The notes: generated from the letters alone by a model not told the origin. 64,000 nucleotides of DNA from Pseudoruegeria sp039972875 (GCA_039972875.1 JBDWMA010000042.1:248001-312000); one strand, 5' to 3'; shown: positions 27,452 to 37,124, numbered from the stretch's first letter. Numbers and translations: made by a program.

Positions 27452-28858
27452 TCAGCGTTGAGCTTTTAACTCCAAAACCTCTGCGACAAAAGCCTCTCCC
27501 CGTTTTTCAAAGTTAGGAAACTGATCAAAGCTGGCCGCTGCCGGTGCTAATAAAACGGTATCACCTGGCTCGGCGTCCTTGGTAGCAGCGCCCACTGCCT
27601 GCTCCATTGTTTCGCAAATCACATAGGGCGTCTCGCCCAACTGCAATGCAAAATCGCGAGATGAGAATCCTATCAGATAGGCTTTGCGCACATTGGTCAG
27701 TGCTGAGGACAGTGATTCGATACCGCCATCTTTGCCCAACCCACCGGCAATCCAACGTATGTTGGAAAACGCCAATAAAGCCTTTTCAGCACTATCAACA
27801 TTGGTTGCTTTGCTATCATTCACATAGGTCACATCATCAATTTCTGCCACGATCTGAGATCGATGTGGCAATCCCTCAAAGCTGGCGAAAGCCTGTTCAA
27901 TCAAACGTGGCGCAATACCAAGCGCCCGAGTCGCAGCATAGGCACAACAGGCATTCTGGTGATTGTGCTCTCCGGGGAGGCCTTTCACTTGACGCAAATC
28001 AATTGATCCGATCTGCCTGCCTTTGCGGGTCTCTGATAAAAATCCTTTGCGAACGAAAACCGACCAACCGGGGCCGCTTAGCTTTTGTTTGGTAGACACC
28101 CGAATGACCCGATCATCCGCCGCCCCAAGGGAGAGTTGATTGCAGAGATACCGACCCTCATCCTCATCAATGCCAATAACAGCGCGATCAGGTCCGCCCT
28201 CTGCAAACAAACGACGTTTAGCAGCAAAATATCCCCCCATACCATGATGGCGGTCCAGATGATCAGGTGAAAGGTTTGTGAATACAGCAATATCAGGCGT
28301 CAGTGCACGTGCCAGATCGGTTTGATAGCTAGAGAGTTCCAGTACAACGACCTCGCCATCTTGTGGCGGGTCAATATCCAGCACGCCCCGCCCAATATTC
28401 CCAGCCAATTGGGCCGGTTTGCCCGCCACGGTCAATATATGATGAATCAGTGCAGACGTCGTTGATTTCCCATTACTCCCCGTAACAGCAATAACACGTG
28501 GTGCATTGTCAAAATTATCCCAGTCACGGGTTGCGAAAGATCGAAAGAACAAACCTATATCATTGTCAACGGGCACGCCCATATCCCAAGCTTTGGCGAT
28601 ATGGCGATTGGGTTCTGGATAAAGATGAGCAATCCCCGGAGAGGTAATCAACGCCGCCACCCCTTCCCAACATTTATCTCGGCTCAGGTCTTCGCAAATG
28701 AACCCCTCATCCTGCGCAATTGCGCGGGCTTCGGCACTGTCGTCCCAACAAATCGGGATTGCTGCGCCTGCCTTTAACGCACGGGCTGTGGCCAAACCTG
28801 ACCGGCCCAAACCCAGCACCGCAACTTTTTGTCCTTCGTAACCTTGTACTGGGATCAT
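27452..28858 (-). CDS. murD: UDP-N-acetylmuramoylalanine--D-glutamate ligase MurD
   Basis: A 468-aa Mur ligase that adds D-glutamate. Motifs are VAVLGLGRSGLATARAL at the N-terminus, the ATP loop VTGSNGKSTTSALI near 125, and YVNDSKATNVDSAEKAL. It is the last gene of the upstream half of the dcw cluster and is convergent with the pseudogene, 20 bases away. Confidence 0.97.
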   Translation of the reverse strand: MIPVQGYEGQKVAVLGLGRSGLATARALKAGAAIPICWDDSAEARAIAQDEGFICEDLSRDKCWEGVAALITSPGIAHLYPEPNRHIAKAWDMGVPVDNDIGLFFRSFATRDWDNFDNAPRVIAVTGSNGKSTTSALIHHILTVAGKPAQLAGNIGRGVLDIDPPQDGEVVVLELSSYQTDLARALTPDIAVFTNLSPDHLDRHHGMGGYFAAKRRLFAEGGPDRAVIGIDEDEGRYLCNQLSLGAADDRVIRVSTKQKLSGPGWSVFVRKGFLSETRKGRQIGSIDLRQVKGLPGEHNHQNACCAYAATRALGIAPRLIEQAFASFEGLPHRSQIVAEIDDVTYVNDSKATNVDSAEKALLAFSNIRWIAGGLGKDGGIESLSSALTNVRKAYLIGFSSRDFALQLGETPYVICETMEQAVGAATKDAEPGDTVLLAPAAASFDQFPNFEKRGEAFVAEVLELKAQR

Positions 28859-28873
28859 AGGGAATTTTCCGTC

Positions 28874-29959
28874 TTAACGTAGTTTCAGAGTCGCCAAGCC
28901 GATCAACGCCAGGATCAGTGAAATAATCCAAAAACGAATGACGATCTGGCTTTCAGCCCAGCCGCGCTTTTCAAAATGGTGATGGATGGGGGCCATCAAA
29001 AACACCCGTTTACCTGTCATCTTAAAATAGCCAACCTGAATGATCACCGACAAGGTCTCAACCACAAACAAGCCACCAACAATGCCGAGAACCAATTCGT
29101 GCTTGGTCGCAATTGCAATCGCCCCGAGCGCCCCCCCCAAAGCCAGCGAACCGGTATCACCCATGAACACTGCCGCAGGCGGCGCGTTGTACCATAGAAA
29201 TCCAAGCCCTCCGCCCATTAGGCCAGCACAAAATATCAAGATCTCTCCGGTACCCGGCACATAGTGTACATCAAGATATTCTGTAAAATCGACACGCCCC
29301 ACCGCGTAGGCAATGGCGCCCAAAGTTCCGGCTGCAATCATCACCGGCATAATCGCCAAACCGTCAAGACCATCGGTTAGATTCACCGAATTCGCCGCCC
29401 CCACGATGACAAAGATACAAAACGGTACGAAAAAGATCCCAAGGTTCAATAAAAGATCTTTGAACACGGGAAACGCCAATTGATTGGCCAAAGCATCCGG
29501 GTGGAACGCACTTGTCCAAACCGCGGCAATCAAACCGATAACGCAGCCCAACAAGAGCCTAATTTTTCCGGGAACCCCTTTGGGATTGTTGTGCGCGACT
29601 TTTTGATAGTCATCCACAAAACCAATAAGCCCATAAGAGATCGTCACAAAGAGGATCATCCAGATATAGGGGTTATCCCACCGCGCCCAAAGCAAAGTTG
29701 ACAGGATCACCGCGCCCAAAATCAGAACGCCGCCCATGGTTGGCGTGCCTTGTTTGGTCTCAAGGTGACTCGCAGGACCATCTTCGCGAATGGGTTGGCC
29801 GTTGCGCTGCTTGGCTTTTAAAAGGTTGATCAGGGGTTGCCCAAAAACAAACCCAAAGATCAAAGCTGTGAAAAATGCCCCACCAGCGCGTAAAGTAATA
29901 TAACGGAACAGGTTAAAGACGTCCCCGCCATCAGAAAATTCAGTCAGCCAATACAGCAC
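28874..29959 (-). CDS. mraY: Phospho-N-acetylmuramoyl-pentapeptide transferase MraY
   Basis: A 361-aa ten-helix membrane enzyme that makes lipid I from UDP-MurNAc-pentapeptide and undecaprenyl phosphate. Catalytic aspartates are in GFVDDYQKVA and NLTDGLDGLA, with FMGDTGSLALGG and PIHHHFEKRGW also present. The start is a GTG, 16 bases after murF. The length equals the family norm (360 aa). Confidence 0.97.
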   Translation of the reverse strand: MLYWLTEFSDGGDVFNLFRYITLRAGGAFFTALIFGFVFGQPLINLLKAKQRNGQPIREDGPASHLETKQGTPTMGGVLILGAVILSTLLWARWDNPYIWMILFVTISYGLIGFVDDYQKVAHNNPKGVPGKIRLLLGCVIGLIAAVWTSAFHPDALANQLAFPVFKDLLLNLGIFFVPFCIFVIVGAANSVNLTDGLDGLAIMPVMIAAGTLGAIAYAVGRVDFTEYLDVHYVPGTGEILIFCAGLMGGGLGFLWYNAPPAAVFMGDTGSLALGGALGAIAIATKHELVLGIVGGLFVVETLSVIIQVGYFKMTGKRVFLMAPIHHHFEKRGWAESQIVIRFWIISLILALIGLATLKLR

Positions 29960-29975
29960 GGAAACGTCCCTTGAA

Positions 29976-31409
29976 TTAAATCTCTGCCTTGCGCTCTAAC
30001 TTTCGGATCGCATCAGCAACCCGAGACACATACGACCCTTTGGACCCTTTTACCAACACCACATCGCCGGCATCCAACAGTTGGTGCGCTGAGGCCACAA
30101 GCACGTCAGCATTTGCCGCCCACTCGCCTTTTTTTTCTGCTGGAAGCGCATCCCAAAGATGTTTCATTCGCGTACCAACGCAATGAATTTTGTTAATACT
30201 CGCCATTGCGGGGTGATCCGCAAGGCCACGGTGGATGTCATCCTCTTCTGGGCCGAGTTCCAACATATCCCCCAAAATCGCGATCCTGCGTCCCTTTCCA
30301 ATTCGACCAATACCGTTGACCGGAATCGACACGGCAAGCACCTCAAGGGCGGCGGCCATGGAAACAGGGTTTGCGTTAAAAGCATCATCGATCAGTTCAA
30401 TCGACATTTCCGCCTCAGCCGTATCCAACTGGACAGTTTCCTTGGTGCCCCGCCCCGCAGGTGGTGACCATTTTGCAAGGTCCGCTGCCGCAAGACCGAT
30501 ATCCGCGCCCAAAGCGTCGACTACTGCAAGCACCCCAAGTGCATTCAATGCAAAATGTGGTGCGGGTTGTGACAGTTTGAAAATTACGTCCAGCCCGTTT
30601 GCGTTTGCCTTCATCACGGTTGCATCCGATGATAGCGTCAATTGCTCGAGTTGATAATCACTGCCCGGTGTCTTTCCGAAGGTTGATATTTGCGCACCGG
30701 ATTTTACAGCCGCATCCGCCAGAACAGATGCGGTCTGCACATCTGCATTGTAAATCGCTGTCCCGTTCGTTGTCAGCGCGGTAAAAATCGCGGCCTTCTC
30801 ATGGGCAATGCCTTCTATGTTTTCAAAAGCCTCCATATGGGCGGCAGCAACTGTCGTAATAAGCGCAACGTCCGGGCCGCTCAAAGCCGCCAAAGGTGCG
30901 ATTTCTCCGGGATGGTTCATTCCGATCTCTATCACGGCAAAATCCGTGTCTTGCGGCATCTGCGCCAATGTAATCGGCACACCCCAATGATTGTTAAAAC
31001 TTTTTTCAGCGGCGTGGCATTTGCCTTGTCGTTGCAAAACCGTGCGCAACATTTCCTTGGTTGAAGTTTTCCCGACCGACCCCGTAACACCAACGATTTT
31101 GGCATCACTGCGGGTGCGAGCGGCTCGCCCCATATCCTCTAGCGCCTTTACGACATTCGCGACGATCAGCAGCGGTGCCGTCTCTTCCACACCGTCAGGA
31201 CGATGAGAGACCAACGCTGCACCTGCCCCATTCTTCAACGCCTGCGCGACAAAATCATGGCCATCCCGGACGTCTTGCAACGCAACAAACAAATCACCCT
31301 GCTGAAGGCTGCGAGTATCAATCGAAATGCCAAGAACATCCCAGTCGCCTATCGCCTGACCACCTGTTGCAGCCGCAGCTTCGGCTGCTGTCCAAAGAGC
31401 TATCGTCAT
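29976..31409 (-). CDS. murF: UDP-N-acetylmuramoyl-tripeptide--D-alanyl-D-alanine ligase MurF
   Basis: A 477-aa Mur ligase that adds D-Ala-D-Ala to the tripeptide. The ATP loop GVTGSVGKTSTKEML is near residue 110, and DDAFNANPVSMAAALEVL and AILGDMLELG are characteristic of MurF. It overlaps murE by 4 bases. Confidence 0.97.
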   Translation of the reverse strand: MTIALWTAAEAAAATGGQAIGDWDVLGISIDTRSLQQGDLFVALQDVRDGHDFVAQALKNGAGAALVSHRPDGVEETAPLLIVANVVKALEDMGRAARTRSDAKIVGVTGSVGKTSTKEMLRTVLQRQGKCHAAEKSFNNHWGVPITLAQMPQDTDFAVIEIGMNHPGEIAPLAALSGPDVALITTVAAAHMEAFENIEGIAHEKAAIFTALTTNGTAIYNADVQTASVLADAAVKSGAQISTFGKTPGSDYQLEQLTLSSDATVMKANANGLDVIFKLSQPAPHFALNALGVLAVVDALGADIGLAAADLAKWSPPAGRGTKETVQLDTAEAEMSIELIDDAFNANPVSMAAALEVLAVSIPVNGIGRIGKGRRIAILGDMLELGPEEDDIHRGLADHPAMASINKIHCVGTRMKHLWDALPAEKKGEWAANADVLVASAHQLLDAGDVVLVKGSKGSYVSRVADAIRKLERKAEI

Positions 31410-32896
31410 CCCAAACGTCCTTCTAGCGCGGCGACAGCCACACTTGCCTGTTCCACATCGTCAAAGGGCAACACATCATCGCCAATCGTTTGCCCCGTCT
31501 CATGCCCTTTACCCGCGATCAAAAGTGCATCTCCGGGTTGGAGCGCATCAACCGCCCGCAAAATAGCTTCGGCGCGATCCGCGATCTCAGTTGCCTCGGG
31601 GCAGCCTTGCATCACCATAGATCGAATTAAGGAAGGGTCTTCACTGCGTGGATTATCATCGGTGACAAACACCACATCTGCATGTTCCGCCGCAGCTGCA
31701 CCCATTAATTTCCGCTTGGCTGTGTCTCTGTCCCCACCAGCACCCACAATTGCAATCAACCGCCCCATCACGTGCGGGCGCATGGCCTGCAAAGCCGTTG
31801 CGATTGCATCCGGCGTATGGGCGAAATCCACAAACACCGCCGCGCCATTTTCGCGCGTTGCTGCAAGCTCCATCCGCCCCCGCACCGTGCCGAGATGGGA
31901 CAGCGTCTCAAATACCGCATCAGGCTGTGCCCCACATGCGACGACCAACCCGGCCGCCAACAGAACATTTTCTGCCTGAAACCCACCTATCAAATCAAGT
32001 CTTACGGATTGCGTCCGATCCTCATATTGAATCAGCACCTCTTGACCGGTGGCATCAAACCTCTGAGCTTTGAGCTGCAGATCAGCGGTATCGTGTCGTC
32101 CGACGCCCAAGACTTTTTGACCGCGAGACATTGCAATTTTCGCAACCTCTTGACCTTTTGGATCATCCATATTGATGACCGCCGTCCCATCCTGAGGCAA
32201 CACCCGGTCAAACAATCCCATTTTTGCGTCAAAATACGCAGCAAAGGTCGCATGATAATCGAGGTGGTCTTGTGTGAAATTCGTAAATCCAGCCGCCAAA
32301 AGGCGCACACCATCCAAACGACGTTGCGCCAACCCATGAGATGACGCCTCCATCGCGGCGTGGGTCACATCGGCCTTAGCGCAATCCGCCAAAACCCGGT
32401 GAAGCGTAATCGGTTCGGGTGTCGTGTGGTGCAACGGTACTTGAAAACGACCCTCAACCCCAGTGGTGCCGAGGTTCACCGCAGACAGCCCAAGTTCTAA
32501 CCAAATCTGCCGACAAAACGTTGAAACCGAAGTTTTTCCATTGGTCCCAGTCACCGCAATCATATGTGCGGGTTGCTGTTCGTACCAAAGAGCCGCCGCA
32601 TAAGCCAAAGCAAGACGCGGATCTTCGGTGATGATCACCGCAACATTCGGCTCCGCCAATAAATCAGCGGCAATCTCAGCCCCCCGTCTATCCGTCAGAA
32701 TCGCCGCTGCGTCCATGCGCAGCGCATATTGAATGAACTCACCGCCGTGGACTTTGGTGCCCGGTAACGCGGCAAACAAATGCCCCGGCTTTACTCTTCT
32801 GCTGTCTACTGCAAGACCGGTGATCTGCGCCTCTGCCCCGCCTTTTGCGGTCAGGCCAAGGGCCGCCAATGATTTGACCTGTGACTGCTCTGCCAT
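31406..32896 (-). CDS. murE: UDP-N-acetylmuramoyl-tripeptide synthetase MurE (meso-DAP adding)
   Basis: A 496-aa Mur ligase. The ATP loop VTGTNGKTSVSTF is near residue 115. The specificity motif DNPR in FVTDDNPRSEDP indicates meso-diaminopimelate as the third residue, as expected for a Gram-negative cell. It lies between ftsI and murF. Confidence 0.97.
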   Translation of the reverse strand: MAEQSQVKSLAALGLTAKGGAEAQITGLAVDSRRVKPGHLFAALPGTKVHGGEFIQYALRMDAAAILTDRRGAEIAADLLAEPNVAVIITEDPRLALAYAAALWYEQQPAHMIAVTGTNGKTSVSTFCRQIWLELGLSAVNLGTTGVEGRFQVPLHHTTPEPITLHRVLADCAKADVTHAAMEASSHGLAQRRLDGVRLLAAGFTNFTQDHLDYHATFAAYFDAKMGLFDRVLPQDGTAVINMDDPKGQEVAKIAMSRGQKVLGVGRHDTADLQLKAQRFDATGQEVLIQYEDRTQSVRLDLIGGFQAENVLLAAGLVVACGAQPDAVFETLSHLGTVRGRMELAATRENGAAVFVDFAHTPDAIATALQAMRPHVMGRLIAIVGAGGDRDTAKRKLMGAAAAEHADVVFVTDDNPRSEDPSLIRSMVMQGCPEATEIADRAEAILRAVDALQPGDALLIAGKGHETGQTIGDDVLPFDDVEQASVAVAALEGRLG

Positions 32897-32918
32897 GCCC
32901 GTAGCCTTTGCGTTCGCA

Positions 32919-34703
32919 TTAATGACTGGCGAGTGTTACCTCAGATTTAGCACCGGACGCAACGTCCGGACGCACCCCCAAGAGCGGGGCTGTGCGACGG
33001 ATCAATTCTGCAGCCACCGGAACTGCTGTCCAGCCAGCGGTACGACGTTCTTGCCCCAACACAAACGTCGAGGGCTCATCGAGCGTAACAATCACAACGT
33101 ATTTCGGATCATGGGTTGGAAAGACCGATGCAAATGTCGCGATGACCTTGTCTTTATAGTAACCACCGCCATTTTCCTTGGGTTTATCTGCAGTGCCCGT
33201 TTTGCCTCCCACAGAATACCCCTCTACCTCACCAAAACTAGCTGTACCGCGCACCACCACCTGTCGGATCATACTCCGTGTCATGGCTGATGTTTGCTCA
33301 CTGATGACACGTTCACCACGCTGTGGTCCCTCTTGCCGCAAAATCGTTGGAGTGATCCGTGTTCCGCCGTTCAAAACAGTTGCATAAGCCGACGCCAGAT
33401 GCAGCGGGCTGGCCGACAAGCCATGGCCATAGGAAATGGTCATGGTTGAAATATCGGACCAGTTCTTTGGCAACAAAGGTTTCGCGCTTGGCCCTTCGAC
33501 CAATTCAACTTCGGTCGGTTCAAAAAAGCCCAACTGCTTCATAAATTTCTTTTGGCGGTCTGTGCCCAACATCATCGCAACACGAGCCGTGCCAATGTTT
33601 GAAGATTTTACGATAACATCGGTGACCGACAGTTCCGGACCATAGTTTTTAAAATCCCGAATGCGATGCTTGCCCCACGTCATTGGACCTTTGGTCTCGA
33701 TCATTGTAGAGGGGTTTACCAATCGCTCTTCCATAGCTTGAGCAACGGCAAAAATCTTAAACGTCGATCCTAATTCATAAAGCCCCTGCACCGCGCGGTT
33801 AAACAACGGGCTGTCAGACGGATCACCTTCGATTGCCGGGCGAGGACGATTGTTGGGGTCAAAATCTGGCAAGGACGACATGGCGATGATTTCACCTGTA
33901 TGCGCATCCAGAATGATTCCGGTCGCACCTTTGGCGTTCATCAGTTTCATCCCACCATACAGCACGTGGCGCATAGCCGATTGTACAGTCAAATCAATCG
34001 ACAGCTCTAGCGGAGCCCCCTGATTGACCGGATCCCGTAGATAGTCGTCAAAGATTTTCTCAACCCCGGCGACGCCAACGACTTCGGCAGAATGCACACC
34101 TTCACGCCCAAAGGATGCCCCACCCATGATATGGGCCGCGAGTTTACCATTGGGATACAAACGCATTTCACGTGGCCCGAATAACAGACCAGGATCACCG
34201 ATATCATGCACCGCCTGCATTTGCTCTGGGCTGATTTTTTTCTTTACCCACAGAAACTTACGCTTACCTGTGAAATCTTTCACCAAACGTTCTTTGTCGA
34301 GATCCGGGAAAATTTTGACCAATTCCTCGGCCGCGCGCTCCTGATCAATCATGATCGGAGGTTGCGCATAAAGCGAATGTGTCGACAGGTTGGTGGCCAG
34401 GACACGACCGTTGCGATCTACGATATCAGAACGCTGCGCCAAAATTTCGGAACCCGATGCTGCCGCCCGAGGTTCGCGCGGGTCAATCGAAGCGATATGC
34501 CCCATCCGCAAACCTACGATCATAAAAACAAATATGAAAAACCCACAGAGCACCAACAACCGCCCTTCGGCACGATGCCGTGACTGATCACGCATTTCTT
34601 CATGGCGTTGACGAATGTTCTCTTTTTCAATCGCATCGGGGTTTTCCCCTTTGACACGAGCCTCAAGAATTCGAGCCAAGGGACGCAAAGGAATACGGGT
34701 CAT
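32919..34703 (-). CDS. ftsI: Peptidoglycan D,D-transpeptidase FtsI (PBP3)
   Basis: A 594-aa class B penicillin-binding protein of septal cell wall synthesis. One membrane helix lies near residues 48-66 (LLVLCGFFIFVFMIVGL). The transpeptidase motifs are the SxxK site in ELGSTFKIFAVA, SSN in VIVKSSNIGTARVA, and KTGTADKP. The start overlaps the ftsL stop by 4 bases. It is the partner of FtsW encoded in the same cluster. Confidence 0.97.
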   Translation of the reverse strand: MTRIPLRPLARILEARVKGENPDAIEKENIRQRHEEMRDQSRHRAEGRLLVLCGFFIFVFMIVGLRMGHIASIDPREPRAAASGSEILAQRSDIVDRNGRVLATNLSTHSLYAQPPIMIDQERAAEELVKIFPDLDKERLVKDFTGKRKFLWVKKKISPEQMQAVHDIGDPGLLFGPREMRLYPNGKLAAHIMGGASFGREGVHSAEVVGVAGVEKIFDDYLRDPVNQGAPLELSIDLTVQSAMRHVLYGGMKLMNAKGATGIILDAHTGEIIAMSSLPDFDPNNRPRPAIEGDPSDSPLFNRAVQGLYELGSTFKIFAVAQAMEERLVNPSTMIETKGPMTWGKHRIRDFKNYGPELSVTDVIVKSSNIGTARVAMMLGTDRQKKFMKQLGFFEPTEVELVEGPSAKPLLPKNWSDISTMTISYGHGLSASPLHLASAYATVLNGGTRITPTILRQEGPQRGERVISEQTSAMTRSMIRQVVVRGTASFGEVEGYSVGGKTGTADKPKENGGGYYKDKVIATFASVFPTHDPKYVVIVTLDEPSTFVLGQERRTAGWTAVPVAAELIRRTAPLLGVRPDVASGAKSEVTLASH

Positions 34704-35050
34704 GGTTGTTGCTCCACTGTGCCGAGGACTTCGATTGGGTTCAAAATTGGCAGCAACTCAGGTGCTGGATAGCTAACTTGATCAACGCGTCCGAAATGGC
34801 CGGATTCAAGTTCCATCAGACCAAGGGTTTCAAAGTTCAACGCAGCCAGTTCACGCAAACGATCCGGCCGGTTCAAATAGGCCCATTCCGCTTTGAGTAT
34901 AGCCAAGCGTTCGCGTTTTTGTGCAATTTTACGCTGCAGCTTTGCCACATCCTTTAGAGTTTGCTGTGTTGCGTAATTTTCCTGATAGGCGTTGAACGCA
35001 AGCCCCATCACAATCAACGCCGTCAAACAATAAAGAATGGTGCGCATCAC
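34700..35050 (-). CDS. ftsL: FtsL-like cell division protein
   Basis: A 116-aa bitopic protein with a short N-terminus, one membrane helix (about residues 4-20) and a coiled coil (KDVAKLQRKIAQKRERLAILKAEW), ending in a variable tail. Sequence conservation of FtsL is low, so the call rests on topology and its invariant place between rsmH and ftsI. It overlaps both neighbours by 4 bases. Confidence 0.88.
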   Translation of the reverse strand: MMRTILYCLTALIVMGLAFNAYQENYATQQTLKDVAKLQRKIAQKRERLAILKAEWAYLNRPDRLRELAALNFETLGLMELESGHFGRVDQVSYPAPELLPILNPIEVLGTVEQQP

Positions 35051-36054
35051 CGCTTCCCCTTTGATTTACTCTTATATCCTGGCATGCCCAATGCACCACG
35101 ATCCACAGAACCCGCTGGTGCATCGGTTCGAATACCAACGCGTAATTTGGCCGAACGGGATCGAGGGTTCTCCGAAAGCTCTTGCTCATCTGGACCCACA
35201 GCTCGTTTCGATCTTAACTTGAACCGAGGGGCCTCAGTTTCGGCCTCAGGTGCATAGCGGTTTGCCCGCCCGCCCCCACCTGAACGATCCGTAAAGAACC
35301 GTTTTACAATGCGATCTTCAAGCGAATGAAAGGTAACAACAGCCAGTTGACCACCGGGTTTTAACGCGCGTTCAGCAGCCTCAAGCCCTTCGACCAATTG
35401 ACCGAATTCGTCGTTCACATGAATACGTATCGCCTGAAAGCTCCGCGTGGCCGGATGGCTTTGACCCGGCTTTGGCCGTGGCAAGCATCCCTCTACGACC
35501 GCCGCCAATTGCAGGGTTGTCTCAAACGGAACCTCTGCACGTTCACGTACAATAGCGCGGGCGATACGACGAGAAGCACGTTCCTCTCCGTAATGGTACA
35601 ACACATCTGCAATCGCGCCTTCCTCGGCGGTGTTCACAAAATCAGCCGCCGATTGACCGGATTGGCTCATACGCATGTCAAGCGGGCCATCCTTGTTAAA
35701 CGAAAACCCTCGTTCAGCCAAATCCAACTGCATTGAGGACACGCCTAGATCCAGAACAACACCGTCCAGTAAGTCACTGTGGTAGCTGTCCATTTCTGAA
35801 AATGTACCTTCAACGAGCTGTAGTCGATCGTCATATTTTCCGGCCCAAGATGCCGCCATGTCAAACACCATTGGATCACGATCAACGCCCAGAACCAGAT
35901 CAGCGCCAGCATTCAACAAACCAATGGTATATCCGCCTGCCCCAAAGGTCCCGTCAAGCCAAACGCCAGAGACAGGCGCGACCGCTGCAAGAAGCGGTCG
36001 AAGCAAAACGGGAATATGGGGATCTTTGGCGGGATTATCAGGTGTACTCACCAC
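35047..36054 (-). CDS. rsmH: 16S rRNA (cytosine1402-N4)-methyltransferase RsmH
   Basis: A 335-aa SAM-dependent enzyme that methylates C1402 in the ribosomal decoding centre. The SAM loop GTFGAGGYTIGLL is near residue 36, and VVLDLGVSSMQLDLAERGFSF and VVTFHSLEDRIVKRFF are diagnostic. It begins directly after mraZ. Confidence 0.97.
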   Translation of the reverse strand: MVSTPDNPAKDPHIPVLLRPLLAAVAPVSGVWLDGTFGAGGYTIGLLNAGADLVLGVDRDPMVFDMAASWAGKYDDRLQLVEGTFSEMDSYHSDLLDGVVLDLGVSSMQLDLAERGFSFNKDGPLDMRMSQSGQSAADFVNTAEEGAIADVLYHYGEERASRRIARAIVRERAEVPFETTLQLAAVVEGCLPRPKPGQSHPATRSFQAIRIHVNDEFGQLVEGLEAAERALKPGGQLAVVTFHSLEDRIVKRFFTDRSGGGGRANRYAPEAETEAPRFKLRSKRAVGPDEQELSENPRSRSAKLRVGIRTDAPAGSVDRGALGMPGYKSKSKGKR

Positions 36055-36549
36055 TTATTCCCCCTCATCACCGTCCAGATAAACGGAAGGATCAACATCC
36101 GGGTCGAAATCATCATCGGCATCAAGGTCCGCATAGATTTCTTCCTCATAAGTGTCCGGATTCCAAATTTCGAAAGTATCGCCGTTGCCAGCGAATGTTG
36201 CAGCCGTTTCAATCCCGATCTTATCGCGCTGTGCTTTCGGCAGAACAAGGCGTCCGGTCTCATCGACGGTGGTTTCAAGGGATTGCGCCAGATAAAGGCG
36301 CTGCAAAGACCGACGTCGCTTAGAGCCGCGCGGCATGGCTTCGATCTTATCTTCGACCTTGGCCATGGCGTTCACACTAAAACATTCAAGCTGTTTGCGG
36401 GTTGGGCCGCCGTAGACAACGATCACGCGTGGGGCGTCACCGCTCTTCCACTCTGGGTCATTGGCCTCCAGAACGCGGCGAAACGGGGCAGGAATGGACA
36501 TCCTACCCTTCGTATCCACCTTATTCTGGTGTTCGCCTCTGAACCTCAT
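36055..36549 (-). CDS. mraZ: Transcriptional regulator MraZ
   Basis: A 164-aa protein with two SpoVT/AbrB-like domains (KVDTKGRMSIPAPFR and TVDETGRLVLPKAQR). MraZ is the DNA-binding regulator of the dcw cluster and binds TGGGN direct repeats. I start at the ATG at 36549. The open frame extends 43 residues further but that part is low-quality sequence inside the leader. A GTG two codons upstream (36555) is an alternative. The C-terminal acidic tail (DADDDFDPDVDPS) is long compared with the E. coli protein (152 aa). Confidence 0.94.
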   Translation of the reverse strand: MRFRGEHQNKVDTKGRMSIPAPFRRVLEANDPEWKSGDAPRVIVVYGGPTRKQLECFSVNAMAKVEDKIEAMPRGSKRRRSLQRLYLAQSLETTVDETGRLVLPKAQRDKIGIETAATFAGNGDTFEIWNPDTYEEEIYADLDADDDFDPDVDPSVYLDGDEGE

Positions 36550-36603
36550 CGCCACTGTCCCTGCGGCTCCTATTGTTTGTTGGAGTTCGGTGATCGAACC
36601 CCT

Positions 36604-36649
36604 GAAATGGAAACGGCGGATTGAGCTGCTGCCACTGCTCATATCCGCC
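36604..36649 (-). terminator. Terminator hairpin inside the mraZ leader
   Basis: On the minus strand GGCGGAT pairs with ATCCGCC and, inside it, TGAGC with GCTCA (12 paired positions plus one bulge, loop of 10), followed by GTTTCCATTTC. It ends about 55 bases before the mraZ start. Position and form match the terminator inside the extended leader described for Rhodobacteraceae. The broken U-tract fits partial rather than full termination. Confidence 0.7.
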
Positions 36650-36820
36650 GCCCTCGTCCCATCACTGGGTGTGTCCAACTGCGTGCGCCACCTGGGGGGA
36701 TGTCTGCTCGCGTCACGCGTCGGATCTCTTAATTAGATGAAATCGGGTGCCTGTATGAAACCTGACTTGGTGCCTTACGGGGTCTTTGTTGCCCCTTTTT
36801 GTTTAGCCCGTCCTCATCTT
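36604..36820 (-). ncRNA. upsM: UpsM-like small RNA from the mraZ 5' leader (candidate)
   Basis: In Rhodobacter sphaeroides the dcw mRNA starts with a leader of about 268 nt, in which termination releases the small RNA UpsM, and the arrangement was reported as conserved in Rhodobacteraceae. Here a gene-free leader carries a terminator hairpin ending about 55 nt before mraZ, as that model predicts. The 5' end is not visible from sequence. A weak promoter (TTGTGT at 36851-36856, 17-base spacer, CATCAA at 36828-36833 on the minus strand) would give a start near 36820. The 3' end is the better supported one. Confidence 0.5.
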
Positions 36821-36987
36821 GTGATCATTGATGACATGGGAATTCATGGCACACAACACCTTTTTTCATAGAGAGGCCTCAAATTGCCCATATTTCAAAG
36901 GGAATTACTGCACCCCGAGAGTTCAAAACCACCGAATATAAGGGCTCACCCGAATCGAAACACCATATGTAGTAGAAAAAAGACAAT

Positions 36988-37001
36988 CCCAAATTTTCCC
37001 A
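36988..37001 (-). promoter_or_regulatory. MraZ-box-like direct repeat
   Basis: On the minus strand TGGGAAAATTTGGG holds two TGGG units exactly 10 bases apart, the spacing known for MraZ operators. It lies about 440 bases upstream of mraZ in a very AT-rich stretch. No convincing promoter is seen directly beside it, so its function is uncertain. Confidence 0.45.
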
Positions 37002-37059
37002 TTTTTTTTCGAATTAGCGGATTGAATCCTTTTTTGTTGCTTCAACGTCATCATTTTCG

Positions 37060-37082
37060 CCCAAAATTTGCCACAATTCCCA
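37060..37082 (-). promoter_or_regulatory. Second cluster of TGGG-type repeats
   Basis: Minus-strand TGGG, TGGC and TGGG units begin at 37082, 37073 and 37063, spaced 9 and 10 bases. One unit is degenerate. It lies just downstream of the mrp terminator and could be a further MraZ site or chance in AT-rich DNA. The remaining sequence of 36821-37124 shows no gene. Confidence 0.35.
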
Positions 37083-37124
37083 CAAGAGGCCACAACCACC
37101 GGCAAATCCACAGACTCAAATCAC

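Noticed and set aside
36550..36678. 43-residue N-terminal extension of MraZ
   Set aside because: MRFRGEHQNKVDTKGR is the conserved MraZ N-terminus, and the extension overlaps the leader terminator hairpin.
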